Both the position numbers and the translations under genes were made by a program. Positions 21,182-33,565 of a stretch of 64,000 nt of DNA are shown in pieces. The notes below the pieces were generated by a model that was not told the origin of the DNA, did not search any database, and was given only the letters and a program-made list of their open reading frames with translations. The number at the start of each line of letters is the position of its first letter. The first letter of the stretch is position 1. Origin of the DNA: Diadophis punctatus similis (lineage: Eukaryota; Chordata; Lepidosauria; Squamata; Dipsadidae). Where the stretch lies: assembly GCA_023053685.1 (NCBI GenBank), contig JALIGW010000005.1, forward strand, positions 51,511,742-51,575,741. The letters run 5' to 3'.

Positions 21182-22741
21182 TACACCATGTGCACAATTA
21201 TTAGGCAAGTGAGTATTTTGATATTCATCTGTATGCATATTTTCCACCTCCAACCTGTATAAACTTGAATGCTTGGTTGGCATAAGCATATCAGGTGATG
21301 TGTATTTGTGTAATGAGGGAGGGTGTGGCCACATCAAAGTGTGCATAATTATTAGGCAGCTTCTTTTCCTCAGGCAAAATGGCCTAAAAAGAGATTTAGC
21401 TGATTCTGAAAAGTCAAAAATTGTACAAAGTCTTTCAGAGGAATGCAGCACTCTTGAAATTGCTAAGATATTGGGGAGTGATCACAGAACCACCAACCAT
21501 TTTGTTGCAAATAGTCAACAGGGTCGGAAGAAATGTGTTGAGAGAAAGAGAAGCAGGTTAACTGCCAAAGATTTGAGAAGAATCAAACATGAAGCTACCA
21601 GGGACCCATCATCCTCCAGTGCTGTCATATTTCATAACTGCAACCTACCTGAAGTCCCCAGAAGTACAAGCTGTTCAGTGCTCAGAGACATGGCCAAGGC
21701 AAGGAAGGCTGGAATTCTACAACTACTGAACAAGACACATAGGGTAAGTTGAAATGACAAGACTGGGCCAAGAAATATCTGAAGACAGATTTTGCAAAGG
21801 TTTTATGGATTGATGAGATTAGAGTGATCCTTGACAGACCAGATGGATAGGCCCGTGGCTAGATCAGTAACGGGCACAGATACCAGCAAGGTGGAGGTCA
21901 ACTCAGATGCCAGCAAGGTGGAAGTGGAGGTGGGGTACTGGTATGGGCTGGTATTATTGAAGATGAGGTAGTTAGACCATTTCAGGTTGAAGATGGACTC
22001 AAAATCAACTCCCAAACCTACTACCAGTTTGTAGAAGTCACTTTCGTCAAGCAGTGATCCAGGAAAAAGCCTGCATCTTTCAAGAAGACAATGTTTTTTA
22101 TGCAGGACAAAGCTCCATCGCATGCGTCGAAGTACTCCACTGCGCAGCTAGCCAATAAAGGCCTTAAAGATGAATGACTAATGGCATACTCCCCTTCCTC
22201 ACCTGACCTAAACCCTATTGTGAACTTGTGGGCCCTTCTTAAACGGGAGATTTACGGTGAAGGAAAACAATATACCTCTCTGAACAGTGTCTGGGAGGCT
22301 GTGGTTGCTGCTGCACAAAAAGTTGATCATCACCAGATCAAGAAACTGACAGATTCCATGAATGGAAGCCTTATGGCTGTTATTGAAAAGAAGGGTGGCT
22401 ATATTGGTCACTCATATGTTTTTTGAACTGTCAGAAATGTTTATTTGTAATTTTTGAGTTGTTTCTTTATTATTCTCACTTTAACAGATGAAACTAAATG
22501 AGTGAGATGGGAAAATTTCCATTTTTCATTTAGTTGCATAATAATTCTGCACACAAATAATTGCCCAATAATTGTGCATGCATAGATATTCTCCTAAGAA
22601 AGCCATAACCTCACTTTTACTTTTTTGAATATTCAGGTTTGAGGTTTATTAACGTTTTGGATTGACCGAGAGCATTGTAGTTGTTCAATAATAAAAGTAA
22701 TCCTCAAAAATATAGCTTGCCTAATAATTGTGCACACAGTA
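21182..22741 (+). mobile_element. Tc1-type DNA transposon, full length but broken
   Basis: The ends carry inverted repeats sharing TGTGCACAATTATTAGGCAAG, bounded by TA at 21182-21183 and 22740-22741, the target duplicated by Tc1/mariner elements. A second, internal copy of the repeat occurs on each side (GTGTGCATAATTATTAGGCAG near 21339-21360; TTGCATAATAATTCTGCACAC and TGCCCAATAATTGTGCATGC near 22533-22582), giving the IR/DR layout of some Tc1 elements. Length, about 1.56 kb, is typical. The transposase inside is inactivated. Confidence 0.93.
21363..22426 (+). pseudogene. Tc1-type transposase, inactivated
   Basis: The N-terminal part (open to 21752) holds a helix-turn-helix-like segment EIAKILGSDHRTTN and the second DNA-binding half RLTAKDLRRIKHEATRDP. 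The catalytic core follows in pieces: WIDEIR (first aspartate, near 21808), QDKAPSHAS (second aspartate, near 22100; Q-D-N is usual), and SPDLNPIVNLWALLKREIY (22196-22255). In the last, valine (GTG) replaces the third catalytic residue, a glutamate in the DD34E family. Several stops lie between 21752 and 22180. It ends KKGGYIGHSYVF. It could not cut DNA, but its ends could still be recognised by a related enzyme. Confidence 0.9.
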
Positions 22742-23282
22742 TATATGACTTTACCATTTATTCAATCTTTCCATAAAGAGAATGAAAGACAGTTAAATAC
22801 CAGTGTCCTCCTTCATGTGAATCAAATTGTAGGTCTCCTGCCCAACATTCAATTTAGTAAAAATAGGAGCTTTCTGTGGTTGTTCCAGGAGTTTGGTAAC
22901 CAAGGAAAGATTGCATAGTACAAAAGCTAATCATGGGCTATATGGAGAGAGTCATACTTAACTAAAAAGGTAGGAATGATGCTAGGAAAGGAAGAAAGAT
23001 GGATAAAGACTTTTTATAAGATCTTATTGATAAGTCCTTTTATACAGGGAAATCTCATATTACATTGGATAGCAAAGATTTGCAATAATCTGAGATCTAG
23101 GAATGAATTGATAGGGCACTCGTATAATCATCTGTGGAAGGAGTGGGATTTGTGCTTCTCCCTTTCCTCAACATCATTGTACTCTGCATATTTGGCAGGC
23201 AAGGTAGGAGGGAACCCCTTGCTGTGGAATTACAAGCATTGGAGATTTCAGGTATTGCAGGCTTGCATGATGAAAATGTTGT
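22742..23282. other. No recognised feature
   Basis: The 120-codon plus frame at 22976-23338 runs into the LINE end at 23283 and shows no domain. Confidence 0.4.
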
Positions 23283-23355
23283 ATGCCGCCCTGAGTCCTC
23301 AGGGAGTAGGGTGTCATAGAAGAATACTAAATAAATAAAAATAAATAAATAAATG
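23283..23355 (+). mobile_element. CR1/L3-type LINE, extreme 3' end
   Basis: Only the last ~60 bp of the family remain: TGCCGCCCTGAGTCCTCAGGG, a degraded GGCATATAAG, then AAATA units. A heavily 5'-truncated insertion. Confidence 0.8.
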
Positions 23356-24989
23356 AAGAATAAAAGTGTATGTTTTCCGGACCCCGGTGAACATGTGAAT
23401 TCTGAAATTCAGTCCATTATCAAAATTATTTGAAAATATAATGGAAAGATCAAATGAAGTTGCAGAGACTGCTGATGATTCCTGATAGAGAATAGTTGAA
23501 GTTCCTCGGTGCTCTATTGAAATCCTGACCAAATCTACCAAATTTCAAACCAATAAGAGATTGGGCAGTAATTCCAGTTTCACAAAACTGCTACAGTGTT
23601 TAAAACTTTGCTTTTTAGGCCAGACATTATTGGCAGAATTTTAGTCAGTATTAGTATTTTTAATGCTATCACTGATCTCATTGCAAAGTCCAGTGGAAAC
23701 AGAATGTTCTTTTTTAAATTCTTTCTTTCTTTCTAGTGGTGTTCAGGGAGAAATTACACTCCTGTCTAGAGTCCAAATTTGTAACACATTAGATCGAGTT
23801 TAATTCCTGCCCTGAACAAACTGTTTGGGCCATTACTCTGAATGGATTTTTCCACTTTCATGATTTATAATATCCCTGTATGAGAATGAAATATGGGTCA
23901 CTTACCTACAAAAAAAAATCTAGTTGAAGAAAAACAGCATATTAGTGAAAATAATTATTGCAGCTTTCAATTTTCTAGTAGTTTTATTAATATTTGTTCA
24001 TTATTATTCACTTGCATATTCTAATATAAATGATATAAAAGAAAATGCACATTTTAATGTCTTCATTGAAGTCATTAACCATTTAAAAATTACTCCTGAA
24101 AGCAAGGCTCTTGTTGGTATTTTAATGCAGTGTACAATAACGTTTTGAGAAATTTTAGGAGAATTAGGGCAATAACATTAAAAAATTAAATATACTAATT
24201 CAAGGTTATTATTAAGGACCATGTTAAGTACTTTTATGTTTCTATTTGGGGGCAATTATGTGTTTAAAAAGGCATGAATTAATAGCCATGGATGCCATCC
24301 TGACCTTTTGATTGCCATCCATTTCCCTCCAAACAGCTTACTGCAATTTGTAAGTATTTCTTTAATCTTGAGAACATTCAATTTTTCTAAATTTCAGTTT
24401 TGCTTTATATAATGCTCCAAATACATTTTCCCCCATGTACCTTTTGTAAATGGAAATCTTACCCAAGAAGCACTATGGAATGGGTAGGGTATTGTAAGGA
24501 AGAGCAAGACAATGACAGAAGACATACTTAGTATTCACATTAAAGTCTCTGGCATGTCCATTAGGACACTGGAAAGCAATTATTAGTCAATGTAGACAAT
24601 CTTGAAAGTAATAATATATCTATAATTTGATTTAATGGGGTACATTCTTTCATCCTTTATGTATTATAATGTAATTGAGGCAAATGATAACAATTCTTCA
24701 TACTTCATCAAATGGACTATACGACCAAGTAACGATCATGTCATCATATTGCTAAATTAGATTATGTGACAGTGTCAATCATAAAGACCAAATAACTTGA
24801 GAAAGATCAGGAGGTAAAAGCAGATAACAGAACAAGCATATTTTTTTCACCCTAGGTTAAAAAAAATTGTGGGCTGGGTTTTCATGAAAATGTTTTCCAA
24901 ATACCATGAATTGGCATACTGTTTATTCCAACTAAGGTCAATCATTTCTGTTTTAACTCCATACTGACATATTTAAATAAGTTATCCAT
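23356..24989. other. No recognised feature
   Basis: AT-rich, about 1.6 kb, no gene or named repeat identified. The plus frame at 23924-24148 has a hydrophobic start but no homology I recognise. Confidence 0.4.
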
Positions 24990-25420
24990 CTCATTCTCTT
25001 ATGTACCTTGGCCTGGTTCATTGCAGTTTCCTTGGCCATAAAGTCCGACTAAATTTTTTCTTTCTTTCGCATTGCCAACTTTGGCATTCTAATCTCCAAC
25101 TACCAAACAACATAGTTTGCTTGTATGTTCTGTCAATCTCAGATTGAACCTGATCAAAAACCATCAACTTTTTCTTCTTCTGCATCAGTGGTTGATAAAT
25201 TTAAATAATCAGCATGTTAAAAGTTTGTCCACAAAATATAATTAGTATTATTTGGTCATTTATTTGTACCCAAGTATTGTCTTTCTTAGGTCCTTCTTGA
25301 CTATGAAATCAAAGCCATTCCTCTTTTGCTTTTTCTATCCAGATTAGTAAATTATATTATATTATAATTGAAAATGTTCAATTACATTCCATTTCATCTC
25401 GATATCTAAGCTGTCAATAT
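24990..25420 (-). mobile_element. RTE/Bov-B-like LINE relic, endonuclease region
   Basis: On the minus strand, near 25065-25115, the reading is VVGD-stop-NAKVGNAKERK, which matches the GDWNAKVG core of the AP-endonuclease of RTE-type LINEs with the tryptophan codon turned into TAG. Just upstream DQVQSEIDRTYKQTML also fits that domain, and an acidic EEE stretch with a TTDAE-like context precedes it. Many stops and frame changes show great age. It is the only trace here of the LINE class thought to mobilise the Sauria SINEs. Confidence 0.75.
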
Positions 25421-26691
<1,271 letters not shown>

Positions 26692-26815
26692 CCTTCAAGG
26701 AGAGACTGGACTGCCATCTGTCTCAAATGGTGTAGGAACTCCTGCTTGAACAGGGGGTTGGACTAGATGACCTACAAGGTCCCTTCCAACTCTAAAAATA
26801 AATCTAAATAAAAGA
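26692..26815 (+). mobile_element. CR1 LINE, 3' end
   Basis: Begins in the last ORF2 codons (GAGAGACTGGACTGCCAT) and contains GGGGGTTGGACTAGATGACC and CCCTTCCAACTCTA, ending in AAATA-like units. About 125 bp. Confidence 0.92.
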
Positions 26816-27599
26816 TCCATGTTACTATAGTACAGAGCATTAGCTGCCTCCAATTCCCTTAAGCATTTGAGTTGTGGCTTTTGAAACATGTATCTTGTTG
26901 ATACCTTCCAAAAAGTTGAAATCCACTTTTCCAGGGAAATATTTTGTTCTGTATCAGTTTACACATCACCACTGTTTATGCTTCTTTCTTGCCAGTCTCT
27001 TGTTCTTCTTTGCCAGCCAGGAACAGCTAAGGGAGTGATGCTTAACTAAACAAACCAGAAAATATTTTTAATTCTCTCTCACCTACACAGTGCATCAAGG
27101 TTTAAGATTTTTCAATAGATTTAGTCAGTGTTTATAGTATTAAGTTTCAAATTAACATCTGCCATCTTCTGTAATAACTGTAGAAGTATCAAATGTCATG
27201 GATTCATTTCAATAGATTGCACTCAAAGAAATATCTTTTCCTCTATGTTCAATAATAGAACATAGAAAGAAACATCTTTTCTCCTAATGGATGTTATAAA
27301 TATCACTGGGCTAGAACTATTGTGATGCGACATATTCCATAGACTTTCAACTCAGTATGATTTTTCCATATAATTGGCTAATACCGAAGACTTTCCCTTG
27401 TCTTTCTGATACTATCTACTTAGCTATGTCAATTGATAGCGGGTAAAACATTTTTAGAGTACATAACGGTAATTTCAAAAGTTCAAATCTTTGGAATTTT
27501 GCTTTTTTTATTTTATTTACAAGGCTTGCTTTACCTCCAATTATAACACTAGACAACCCAGGACACATTAGGTCATCCTTTTAGTCATAATAGTGAAAC
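26816..27599. other. No recognised feature
   Basis: AT-rich; no believable frame or repeat. Confidence 0.4.
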
Positions 27600-27705
27600 A
27601 AAATGACCAGCAAAAAAGCAGTGGGAATGGGGCCAACTTCCTGTTGGCTTCCCCATTGATGTTGCTTGTGGGAAGCTAGCAGGGAATGTTGGAAATCATC
27701 CTTGT
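27600..27705. repeat. Possible interior fragment of the TTAACGACC repeat family
   Basis: TTCCTGTTGGCTTCCCCATTGATG and GGGAAGCTAGCAGGGAATGTTGG resemble the inside of long members of the foldback family seen at 53170 and 58415. Ends are not visible. Confidence 0.35.
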
Positions 27706-27770
27706 TCTCCTCCTCCTCCTCCTCCTCCTCCTCCTCCTCCTCCTCCTCCTCCTCCTTCTCTTTCTCCTCC
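27706..27770. repeat. (TCC)n microsatellite
   Basis: About 20 TCC/TCT units. The arginine-rich minus-strand frame through it is an artefact. Confidence 0.95.
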
Positions 27771-28947
27771 TCATCTTCCTCTTCCTCAGCTGACCTATGG
27801 AACTGCCTGCCACTTTGTTGTGGGGAGGGGGGAACAATGGAATAATCATGGCAAGGAAGTTAAAAAGCAATGGGAGCATAAGCAGCTTCTGACCTCCTGC
27901 CAGCTTTCTTACTGATTTTGATGAGGGGAAAGAGGGGCAATAAAGGGAGCCATTGATCACAAGGAAAACTGCAACCCTGGTCCCCATCCTGGCATGTCCC
28001 CAAGGCCTCTTCCCTCCAGGAATGGCTCATCAGTCAACCACTGGTGCCCCTCAGATGCCCTACCTCCAAGTTGCTCCCTCATCCTTCCATTATTGTCCAC
28101 TGCTGTTAAGAAATTACAAATTTCAGCATTGGTTTCAAAGGAACCAACCAGCACTCACCTGTCAGGCCACCAGACAATTGAGTGTAGTGGCCAGAGGGCA
28201 GGAGGGAAAAGGCTGGGGATGCATCCCTCCCATCTTTCCTTGAGCCATGCAACCTAGAGATTTCTAGGAAAAGTAGTCAGAAAGCACAGTAGTGCTGAAG
28301 CAACCACAACTTCCCCAAATTTCATTCCCATTGGAATCATGGGTGCGAGCATTTTATAACTTAACCCCTTTTGAGTTACTTTGGTTGAATATTTTATATT
28401 TTACAATTTACTATATTTTACAATGTAACAAATTGAAGGTTACGAAATGTTAGTGGTGTACATATATTATTATAAATATTATGTATTCTTCAATAAGCTT
28501 TTCATGCTTCAATGCTTTAAAAAAATAAGAATAATAGTCTTTTATTATGTGTATTTGAATTTTAAAAAACCATGACAAGTCATTCTACTTCCTTCTGCTA
28601 GTTGATTCAGATATACAGTATGTTGTTCAAAGTATGGCTGCTTTGTGAAGGATGATATAAGTCCAATTAATTTTCTATGTGGAAAAAAGAAACAAAAATG
28701 ACCTCATCTGCTTTGGACACCTTTGATCAATTGGAATAGTTAGCAGCTCAGTGTCAGATGCTGCATGCCTTTATAACTGTTTTATATATTCCTCTTTGAA
28801 TAATGTTTAAGTGCAAATGAGATAATTGTAAAAAGTATAAAACTGAGGACATTAGTTCCGCTTGTAAATGTTCCATATCATGCTTTTAAATGTGTGTGTA
28901 AGCATGTGCATGTTCCAATCTGGTAAGTGTCCAAAGAAATAATTATG
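27771..28947. other. Moderately GC-richer patch, then AT-rich sequence
   Basis: 27780-28260 is richer in G and C than its surroundings and carries overlapping 60-100 codon frames on both strands, but none has a domain I recognise. It may be the interior of an old DNA element. The rest is AT-rich. Confidence 0.35.
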
Positions 28948-28977
28948 GTTAAGGTTAGGGTTAGGGTTAGGGTTAAG
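28948..28977 (+). repeat. Short telomere-like (GGTTAG)n run
   Basis: Three to four perfect TTAGGG units with degenerate flanking units (GGTTAAGG...GGTTAAG). Interstitial telomeric repeats this short are common in vertebrates. Confidence 0.9.
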
Positions 28978-30113
28978 ATCTGTTTAAGAAGAAAAAGGCA
29001 GAAAGAAAGAAATATGCATTGCCATAATTCCAATTCCTTCTTAGATACTGAAATATCTGAGTTCTTTACCCAGGCCTACTATGATGGCATTGAGCTCTGA
29101 AGCATGAACTATTCATTCGTTATGGTAACATTCTCCATAGTTTGGATGAATAGCGCATTTGGGTAGAAAATGTTGTCACTTATATTTTTGTGTTTGAAAT
29201 GTTACTGGAAGCCAGAATTCAACAAATACTCTTTGGAATGCAAATAGACCTTAAATTTATTTCCTTTCTAGATGAGTCCTAAAATGTTATAACTATGTTT
29301 TTAAAATAAATTGAGTCTGGCTTGGAATGTATTTTTAAGTTTAATTCTCTTCTATGATAAATATCAGTTCAAGAATTATGTTATTTCCAAGTTGACATTA
29401 GGTATTTCCAGAGAAACAATACTTGTGTGGTATAAATCTAAAGAAACTATAACATTGAGATTGCAGAATAACTTTTTAAAATGTGTTCCATATATTTCCC
29501 AGTTTGGGAAAATAGATGATGCTAAATGAGGACTACGTGTAATGAGAAGACAGTCCCGTTGTTTTTCAAAAGCCAGTTTGATGCATAAAGTATATGATAG
29601 TACAAAGGAAATTGTTTTAAAATAGCCCCATTTTACTCAGGCCTTCAAATATAGTCTGTGAAATAAAATATTTCTGACATATTGTGCTGCATATCTGAGG
29701 ATTCCAAAAGTGCTAGCATATACAGTGCAGTTTTTTGGAAAAAAATAATAAAACCAGGCAATAAAGTTGTTAACATGAAACTCACTTGATGTATTGTGAA
29801 GCTCCAGGCTCTAGGAAGAAAACAATAGCAAAGATGCACATAAATTCTCCATTTACAAAATTGTTTAGTGATGCTAAATGGGACTCCAGTAATTTTTCAA
29901 TGATGTCAGAAAACATAGCAACTTGTTACTTTAAATTCAGTCATGCATATTTAGGGTTTAATAAAAAGTCCTATGTGGTTTATTTATGCAAAATATGTGG
30001 ACAGACTATGGCTTTGTTCCAAAGATTGTATTATTATTATGGTTTTATATCTTTGAGATCTGCTTCTATTTATCTGTTTACTTCCTCATTGACTTTCCTG
30101 GATTGTGGATCCT
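28978..30113. other. No recognised feature
   Basis: The 128-codon plus frame 29786-30172 ends inside the SINE and shows no domain; its composition follows the AT-rich background. Confidence 0.4.
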
Positions 30114-30360
30114 GGAGCCGAGGTGGCACAGTGGTTAAAAGCAGCACTGCAACCTACTTCAGTGACTGCTAGTTCAGCAGTTCAGCTGTTCAAATCTCAC
30201 CAGGCTCAAGGTTGACTCAGCCTTCCATCCTTCTGAGGTCGGTAAAATGAGGACCCAAATTGTTGGGGGCAATATGCTGAACTCTGTAAACCGCTTAGAG
30301 AGGGCTGTAAAGCACTATGAAGCGGTATATAAGTCTAAGTGCTATTGCTATTGCTATTGT
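30114..30360 (+). mobile_element. Sauria-type SINE
   Basis: Head GGAGCCGAGGTGGCACAGTGG (A box), body GGTTGACTCAGCCTTCCATCC, Bov-B-like tail GTAAACCGCTTAGAGAGGGC and AAGCGGTATATAAGTCTAAG, ending in TGCTAT units. Better preserved than the copy at 17556. Confidence 0.95.
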
Positions 30361-30606
30361 GAATGTTTTATATAAGTTGATGGTGTTCTGACTAACTGAT
30401 ATATTTCATGCAAGCACTTAGTGGATTTTCCAAGTATATTTGTTGTGCTTTTCCAGAAATAAAATCCCAAATTCTCAAGAACAGTGCTGGGCATTACTTT
30501 AAAATTAAAGGATTAAAAAGAATGATGATTTTTCTGCTCTGCCAGCTCACTTGGTAGATAGGAAGTGAGAAAAAGAAGGAAACAGAAACATGACTGTCAC
30601 TGAGGA
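30361..30606. other. Short spacer, no recognised feature
   Basis: Flank between the SINE and the Dong/R4 locus. Confidence 0.35.
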
Positions 30607-33425
30607 CTACTACTATTATTATTATCTCTTTTATTCATTAAACTTGAAACTCAGTCAACTGAACATTTAAAAAAGTGTCACAAATACCATTGACTGGTGC
30701 TAATGGTTGATACGGGTTGCTGCCAGTGTCCTAGGTATCAACCAAGTATCTTCTTAAAATATATGATGTTCCGTGTACTGCAGTTTTTTGCAGTTCCGCT
30801 GGTGTTATTGCAGGAAGCTGCAATTTCTTGATGTGTTTTGTGAAATTCTTGGACATGGTACCAAGTGCCCCGATGACAATGGGTATCACTGTTACATGTT
30901 TCATCCATAGCCATCTAGTTTCAATTGCCAGGTCGCGATATTTTGTAATTTTTTCCAGTTCTTTTTCTTCGACTCTGGGGTCTCCTGATACAGCAATATC
31001 AATAAACTGTACGCTTCGGCCCTCAACAACTGTGATATCTGGCGTGTTGTGTTCCAAATGATGATCCCTCTGTGATTCCAAATGATGATCAAAAGTCCCA
31101 CAAGATCTTCACCATCTCATTTTCGGTAACTTTTCCCACTTTGTGCTCCCATGACTTTTTGGATACAGGTATGTCATATTTTTACATAATGACCAGTGGA
31201 GTAATTTAGTAACTCCATCATGTCTAGCTTTGTGTTCTGTTTGCGCGATTTTGCTGCACTCACATATTAAGTGTGGAACAGTTTCAACTTTCTTGTTGCA
31301 AAGTTGGCAGTTTGGATTGTCAGTGGATTTTTGTATTTTCACTTTCATGGCATTAGTTTGTAGTGCTTGTTATTGAGCAGCAAGTATTAAACCTTCCGTT
31401 TCTTTCTTGATGGTTCCTCTCTTAAGCCATGTCCATGTCAAGTTGTTATCACATTTTCCTTCAATGTTTTTCAAGTGCTGTCCATGCAGAGCTTTGGTTT
31501 TCTATCCTTTTAATCTGTCATCCAACTGTTTTTCTTATATTCTGCCTTTGTTTCTGTTGTTTTTATAATGTTCTCCATTTTCACATCCTGCAGCAATCTT
31601 TCTGTGCTTTGGTTCACATAATCATTCAAACTTTGTTTTTCTTCTTCTACAGTTTGATGGATTTGCAATAGCCCTCTGCCCCTATTTTTCTTGGCAAGTA
31701 CAACCTGTCGGTGTCACTTCGTGGATGTAAAGTGTGGTACATATTCAAAAGTGTAAGTGTTTTCCGGCCCAGGTTTTCCAGTTCAGCTACAGTCCAGTTG
31801 ATGATTCCAGCTGGGTAGCGTATCATTGGAACTGCCCGTGTATTAATGGCTTTAATTGTGTTTCCAGCATTCAGTTTTGATTTTACTATTTTGCGGACCC
31901 TCCTGATGTATTCCTTTCGCGTTGACTCTTTGACTTTTCCATTCAAGATGTTATCTGCTTCCAATATGCCTACGTATTTGTAACCATCATCCTTTGCTAA
32001 TGCTTTCACAATGCCTCCATTTCCCAGGCCTATTCCTTCTATTTTTTTTTTCATTTTTCCTCACTGCATGGATAGTATAGCACATTTTTCAAGTCCAAAG
32101 TTCATTCTGATGTTGCTGCTGAACAGTTGAACTGTGTTGAGTATTGATTGAAGTTCAGTGGGGCTTTTCACATACAGTTTTAAGTCATCCATGTATAGTA
32201 GATGGTTTATCTTGCCATGTTGTCTTGAGATTTTGTAGCCCAGTTTTGTGTTTTGTAGGATTATTGTCAGTAGAATTAATGTGATGTTGAACAGTAGTGG
32301 TGAAAGTGAATCCCCTTGGAAGATTCCTTATCTGATGTTGACTTCGCCAATGTTCTCCCAATTTGCTGTTAGAACTGTTTTCCATTTTTGCATATTTGCT
32401 TTAAAAAATGTACAAATATTTTTGCTGATTCAAAAATTTTTCAGCTGGATTAATAGGTGTTAATCCAGCTGTGGGGTAATTTGTCAAATGCCTTCTTGTA
32501 ATATAGCCATGCCATATTTAAATTTGTTCTTCCTCATTTTGCATTTTTAGTACCATTTAGTACCATTTTGTCAAAAGCTGATCTTTTGTTCCTCTTGATT
32601 TTTTGTAATTTCCTTTTTGTTCTACTGGGTACAAACTGTTTTACATCAGATGATTAAATACTGAATTTGCCCGTACTCTTTGAAGTTTGAATGTTGTTGG
32701 TAGACAAGTAATTGGGCGATAGTTGTTTGGTTCTATGGCCTTTTCTGGATCTTTCATTATCAAGTATGTTCGGCCATCTGTTAACCATTCTTCTCTTGTT
32801 GCATTTTGTAGCATTTCATCAAATTGAGTGGCCATGCAGTGATGGAGGCTGGTTAGGTGTTTTAACCAGTATCCATGCAGTTCGTCCAACCCAGGTGCGC
32901 TCCAGTTCTTGACCTTCTTTACTTGTTGTGCAACCATATCAGTTGTTATTACAATATTCTCCATTTTGTTTCATGTTGCTTGTTTTTTAGTATCTTTGAT
33001 TTAGGAGGCAGTTTTATCGTGTTCCACTGGGTTTTCCCACAGTTGTTTCCAAAAGTTCAAAGTTTTTTCTTTAGATGGGTGAACATTAGCATGGTCTCAA
33101 TTTTCATCAAGTGACCAGTAGAAGAGGTGTTGGTTTCTTCTGAACTGGACATTTTCACGATATTGTTTTATTCGTCCTTCATATCTTTCGATTTTCTTTG
33201 CTGTTTTAATTCTTCCATAATTTTTGTTATTGTTTTTTCCTCCAGGTTATATTTTTGTGTAAACTATTTTTCAGCTTTTTATTCTTTAGTTTTCCTTCTT
33301 TCAAGTAGGAAGTCAAAAAGTCTTTCAAAAAGTCTTTTTCTTTCTGTGTTTTCTTTGATGTAGTTTTCAATGTTTACTTTCAACATTTTCACTAGATCAC
33401 TTAGCTCTAGTGATCACTTATATCT
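30607..33425 (-). mobile_element. Dong/R4-type LINE, copy 2 (older, 5'-truncated)
   Basis: Reads on the minus strand and can be aligned by eye with copy 1 at 33566-36698. Visible in order: GYWLKHLTSLHHCMATQF (about 32850), the reverse-transcriptase region in broken frames, YVGILEADNI (about 31970), a cysteine motif CQLCNKKVETVPHLICEC (about 31265-31320) and NTPDITVVEGRSVQFIDIAV (about 30985-31045), the endonuclease core. Stops and frame changes are many. Its 3' end abuts a short TAT/TAC run (30607-30625) and its 5' end abuts the 140 bp TTA array. It lacks the first ~400 bp present in copy 1. Confidence 0.88.

Positions 33426-33565
<140 letters not shown>

Noticed and set aside
22976..23338. 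120-codon plus frame
   Set aside because: Its last third is the 3' UTR of a LINE; no domain in the rest.
29786..30172. 128-codon plus frame
   Set aside because: Ends in a SINE, AT-driven composition, no domain, no splice or promoter support.
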